Assembly: GCA_965372135.1 (NCBI GenBank) | Contig: CBDVBD010000139.1 | Span: 1-8,712, forward strand | Length of the DNA stretch: 8,712 bases | Source: CBDVBD01 sp965372135 | GTDB taxonomy: Bacteria; Electryoneota; RPQS01; CBDVBD01 | Reading direction: 5' to 3' | Shown: positions 5,392 to 8,712 of the stretch, one piece after another | How positions within the stretch are numbered: the stretch's first letter is position 1 | Layout: each line of letters begins with the position of its first letter | Program-made: the position numbers and the translations under genes | Notes under the pieces: generated by a model | Databases searched by the model: none | What the model was told of the DNA's origin: nothing | Seen by the model: the letters and a program-made list of their open reading frames with translations, nothing else

Positions 5392-8300
5392 ATGATGTTG
5401 ATACATGGAAAAAGCGGGTTTTCAGGTGGTTTAAAGAAGGTATGGACTATTGTCCTGATAGTGGGATTATTGGCAATTCCATGGGTTTCGTTTTGCGGGA
5501 CGGCATCGTCCTATTCGATTAAAATAGTGTCCGGGGCATTTACTCCGGCACGGGACATTCAATCGGTAGAGGATTTAAGCCGGCGTGTGTCGGTGGAGGA
5601 TCCTTTGCATTGTCTGATTCAGATGGAGGAAAATCCGACTGATGCGGAACGGTCGGCGCTGGCGCAGGCAGGGGTAAATTTATTGGATCCTATTCCGGAT
5701 CGAGCTTGGTTGGCGACGGTCAGCCAGCCAATTACTGCTGTTCGTGCCCAGGAATTGGGGATACGTTGGGCGGGGGCGTTGACGGTGGTTGATAAGCTGC
5801 ACCCGAGGATTCTTCGGGGGGAATTCGGTCCTTGGGCGGAATACGAGGATGGGATGGTGATTGTGGTGGTGCATTTGTTTTCCGATGTGCCGTTTATGGA
5901 AGGGGAAGTGCTGGCGGCTCAGTACGGTGCGGTGACCGGTGACCTGATCGCGACGCTCAATGCGTGGGTAATGGCGATTGCTCCGGATCGGATTGAGGAG
6001 TTGGCGTCGGAAGACTTGGTGATGTGGGTTGAGGTGCTGCCACCGCCGCTGACGGCGATGAATGACGTGGCGCGTGAAGTGGTGGGGGCGAATACCGTGC
6101 AGAGCCCGCCGTATAATTTGGATGGTTCGGGGATTACGGTGTGTGTGTATGACGGGGGAATGGTGGATGGGGCGCATCTCGATTTTTCAGGCAGGATTAC
6201 TGTGGTGGAAAGCGGTGGGACGGCAAGTCACGCTACTCATGTGGCGGGGTCGGTCGGTGGTGACGGCGCCAATTCCAGCGGGCAGTATCGGGGGATGGCA
6301 CCGGGATGCGGGCTGCTTTCCTACGAGTATGAATCCTGCAGCCCTTACTGCCTGTACAACAGCCCGCAGGATATTGAAGCGAATTACGGTCAGGCGTTGA
6401 ATACCTACGATGCCCGGCTGACAACTAATTCCATCGGGTCTAATATTGCGCAGAATGGGTACGATTGTAATTGGGAGGGAGATTATGAGATCACCTCACA
6501 GTTAGTGGATAATATTGTACGGGGAAGTTTAGGCAGCCCGCTAATCGTGGTGTTCGCAGCGGGCAATGAGCGCGGTAACGGACGCTGCGGAACCACCTAC
6601 GAAACCATGGGAGTGCCGGCGGGAGCTAAGAATATTCTTACTATTGGCGCCACTGACGATTACGATGTGATTACCTATTTTTCGTCATGGGGACCAACGG
6701 ACGATGGTCGGATTAAACCGGAAGTGTGTGCTCCCGGATACAATATATACAGTTGTTTACCTGGAAATTCATACGGGAACATGAGTGGGACATCCATGGC
6801 GACACCGATCACTTCCGGTTGTATCGCATTGGTGTTGGAGCAGTATGCCACCACTTATCCCGGAGTGCAAAATCCGCTGCCTTCGACGGTCAAGGCGATA
6901 ATGATTAATACCGCACTTGATTTGGGAAACACCGGTCCGGATTATGTGTATGGATTCGGAAGGATCGATGTGCAGGCTGCGGTGGATGCGGTGATGAACA
7001 TGCAGTTTTTGGAGGATGAGATCGCCACCGGGCAGGCGGATGCCCATACATTTAATGTGGGACCGGGAACCTCAAATCTGCGGGTGTCGTTGGCGTGGAC
7101 TGATCCGGCGGCAATACCGATGTCCAATCCGACGCTGATTAACGATTTGGATCTGACGTTGGAATCGCCGTCGCGTACGGTGTATTATCCATATATCCTT
7201 AATCCGGCAAGCCCGAGCAACCCGGCGACTACCGGTGTCGATCATGTCAATAACTACGAGCAGATCGTAGTCAGCAGCCCGGAAGCCGGGCAGTGGACGA
7301 TTAACGTGTCTTATACCAGTATGCCCACCTCACCTCAGAATTATTCTTTAGTCGCCAGCGAAGTGCTAAGCGCCGGATTTAGTTTTGTGCAAGGGCATGT
7401 GACAGCGCTGGGTACCGGTGATCCATTGCCTGCGAATGTGACTGTGGTTGGCGGAGCTCAGCAAGTGACGGCGGATTCCACCGGGTTTTATGTGTTTGGG
7501 GTGGCAGGCGATTCCACCTATACGGTGGAGGCATCGTACTTTGGACATGTGACGTCTCAACAGTTGATATATGTTCCGGCGGATTCCACAATGACGTTGG
7601 ATTTCGTGTTGACACCAGGGGCTACCGGGACGTTGGAAGGTACGGTGTATGACATCAATTCCGATCCGATTTCCGGTGCAGAGATTGTCGTGATGGATAC
7701 TCCATTGGATCCGGTGTATTCAGGACTGACCGGATTCTACCAGAATACCAGCATCCCCGGAGGTGCCACCTACGATATTTCAGTGAGTGCCAGCGGATTT
7801 GAGGGTGATACGGCGGTGGTGTTTGTGCCGGTGGGAGGGACAGTAGTACAGAATTTTGTACTGTATCCGGTGGTGTACCTGACGGATTTCGAATCGATCA
7901 GCGATTGGACGATGGATCCGTCGCACACAGCGTCCACCGGGGCTTTTGTGGCGATTGACCCCAATCCAACCGAATACCAGAATGGAGATGACACCACACC
8001 TGATCCCGGAATTATAGCATGGGTGACGGCACAGAATTCCGCACTTGGTACCGATGATGTCGATAACGGGATTTCAGCAACTCGATCTCCGGTGATTGAT
8101 TTGAGTTATTTGTCCGGCGCTCGGCTGGTGATGAATTGGTTCCACGGACAGCGAGATGCCGGTGATGATCCCAACGACTTTTTCAGCATCGATGTGTCCA
8201 ATAACGGTGGGACGACCTTTCCGCTCAATTTAATCAGTATCGGCGATGTGAATCATACCCCGGAATGGCACACGCTGGACGTGGAATTACACACCCTGAT

Positions 8301-8712
8301 TACCTTAACCAATCAGATGGTGATTCGGGTACAGGCGGCGGATGCGCCTGCTAATGGGGATATTGTGGAAGCCGGGATCGATGATGTCAGAATTATCGCC
8401 GCCGGTATCGGGAATGATTTGTCACCGCCGATCATCACGGTACATCCATTGGGTCCGACAGCGGATCCAGTGGGTCCCTATTCAGCGCAGGCAACCGTAA
8501 CGGATTTGAGCGGGATTGACACGGTGGAAGTGTTTCACGGCGGTGATGGGGTTAGTTTCTTCGCAGTAACTATGAGTAATGGTGGTTCTGGGGATTTGTA
8601 TTCCGGAAATATCCCCGGATATCCGGTGGGAAGCACGGTGTATTATTTTATCCGTGCCGTGGATGCGTCGGTCAATGCCAACGTGGGTTACAGCGATACC
8701 TTGACGTTCCAG
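5392..8712 (+). CDS. Large secreted subtilase (S8, KP-43-like) with multiple C-terminal beta domains, 3' partial
   Basis: The frame is open for 1107 codons to the window edge. GGAGG (5383-5387) precedes adjacent ATGs at 5392 and 5395; the second has the better spacing. Residues 1-38 are a signal peptide (KK, then a hydrophobic run VWTIVLIVGLLAIPWV, likely cut after GTA). A propeptide follows to about 240. The S8 domain has D254 (VYDGG), H280 (SHATHVAG, where most subtilases have HGTH), oxyanion N392 (AAGNE) and S468 (GTSMATP), all present. Residues about 540-655 match the beta-sandwich of KP-43-like proteases (LAWTDP, NDLDL, NNYEQIVV, PQNYSL). Two carboxypeptidase-regulatory-like repeats (about 664-742 and 744-829), a jelly-roll-like adhesive domain (about 829-1004, starting TDFESISDW) and an Ig-like domain (about 1012-1107) follow. 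It is expected outside the cell, degrading protein; a C-terminal sorting or anchor domain may lie beyond the edge. Confidence 0.93.
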   Translation, partial: MMLIHGKSGFSGGLKKVWTIVLIVGLLAIPWVSFCGTASSYSIKIVSGAFTPARDIQSVEDLSRRVSVEDPLHCLIQMEENPTDAERSALAQAGVNLLDPIPDRAWLATVSQPITAVRAQELGIRWAGALTVVDKLHPRILRGEFGPWAEYEDGMVIVVVHLFSDVPFMEGEVLAAQYGAVTGDLIATLNAWVMAIAPDRIEELASEDLVMWVEVLPPPLTAMNDVAREVVGANTVQSPPYNLDGSGITVCVYDGGMVDGAHLDFSGRITVVESGGTASHATHVAGSVGGDGANSSGQYRGMAPGCGLLSYEYESCSPYCLYNSPQDIEANYGQALNTYDARLTTNSIGSNIAQNGYDCNWEGDYEITSQLVDNIVRGSLGSPLIVVFAAGNERGNGRCGTTYETMGVPAGAKNILTIGATDDYDVITYFSSWGPTDDGRIKPEVCAPGYNIYSCLPGNSYGNMSGTSMATPITSGCIALVLEQYATTYPGVQNPLPSTVKAIMINTALDLGNTGPDYVYGFGRIDVQAAVDAVMNMQFLEDEIATGQADAHTFNVGPGTSNLRVSLAWTDPAAIPMSNPTLINDLDLTLESPSRTVYYPYILNPASPSNPATTGVDHVNNYEQIVVSSPEAGQWTINVSYTSMPTSPQNYSLVASEVLSAGFSFVQGHVTALGTGDPLPANVTVVGGAQQVTADSTGFYVFGVAGDSTYTVEASYFGHVTSQQLIYVPADSTMTLDFVLTPGATGTLEGTVYDINSDPISGAEIVVMDTPLDPVYSGLTGFYQNTSIPGGATYDISVSASGFEGDTAVVFVPVGGTVVQNFVLYPVVYLTDFESISDWTMDPSHTASTGAFVAIDPNPTEYQNGDDTTPDPGIIAWVTAQNSALGTDDVDNGISATRSPVIDLSYLSGARLVMNWFHGQRDAGDDPNDFFSIDVSNNGGTTFPLNLISIGDVNHTPEWHTLDVELHTLITLTNQMVIRVQAADAPANGDIVEAGIDDVRIIAAGIGNDLSPPIITVHPLGPTADPVGPYSAQATVTDLSGIDTVEVFHGGDGVSFFAVTMSNGGSGDLYSGNIPGYPVGSTVYYFIRAVDASVNANVGYSDTLTFQ

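Noticed and set aside
5182..5406. Minus-strand frame of 74 codons in the divergent intergenic region
   Set aside because: No ribosome site, no recognisable motif, AT-rich composition, and it overlaps both the promoter and the start of the protease gene.
5458..5505. Lipoprotein signal (Cys35 after the hydrophobic run)
   Set aside because: The residues before the Cys (VSF) do not fit a lipobox; a standard signal peptidase I site after GTA is more likely.
5680..6177. Minus-strand frame of 165 codons, very rich in H, R and P
   Set aside because: It is the complement of the GC-skewed protease propeptide and start of the catalytic domain; the biased composition is that of a shadow frame.

Overview
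The window looks like part of a chromosome from a flagellated, Gram-negative-type bacterium. A probable FlgM anti-sigma factor, a sigma-54 activator and two HD-GYP proteins point to motility control. The very long secreted S8 protease, with SHATHVAG around its catalytic His and a train of C-terminal beta domains, is the kind often seen in the FCB superphylum and neighbouring candidate phyla. That placement is inference; there is no rRNA or other marker gene here to confirm it.

Layout, left to right. Positions 1-373 hold the possible tail of a plus-strand reading frame (ends 216), a perfect 9-bp stem-loop, and a strong stem plus T-run that would terminate plus-strand transcription just before the flgM-like gene. 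Positions 374-5053 carry four minus-strand genes. In transcription order they are a 436-aa HD-GYP protein (5053-3743), a shorter HD-GYP paralogue (3641-2637), an NtrC-family sigma-54-dependent response regulator (2373-1003) and a small FlgM-like protein (715-374). From 5392 to the right edge, on the plus strand and divergent from the HD-GYP genes, a single reading frame of 1107 codons encodes a KP-43-like subtilase that continues outside the window.

The most informative regulatory feature lies between the response regulator and flgM. There is a complete -24/-12 sigma-54 promoter (TGGCAC-N5-TTGC) pointing into flgM. Upstream of it, at distances typical of enhancers, are dyads built on TGTNAC/TGTGA half-sites. 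A weaker GG-N10-GC element with a perfect TTGCA lies before the shorter HD-GYP gene. The simplest reading is that the response regulator activates flgM, and perhaps the HD-GYP gene, with sigma-54, linking phosphorelay, c-di-GMP breakdown and sigma-28 control. The protease has its own classical sigma-70 promoter (TTGAAA-N17-TATAAT).

The oddest feature is inside flgM. A GC-rich, palindromic segment of about 115 bp splits the short protein between its N-terminal part and its sigma-28-binding C-terminal part without breaking the frame. It resembles in principle the in-frame palindromic elements known from Rickettsia. The second notable point is the tandem duplication of the N-terminal sensory-type domain in one HD-GYP protein but not its neighbour.
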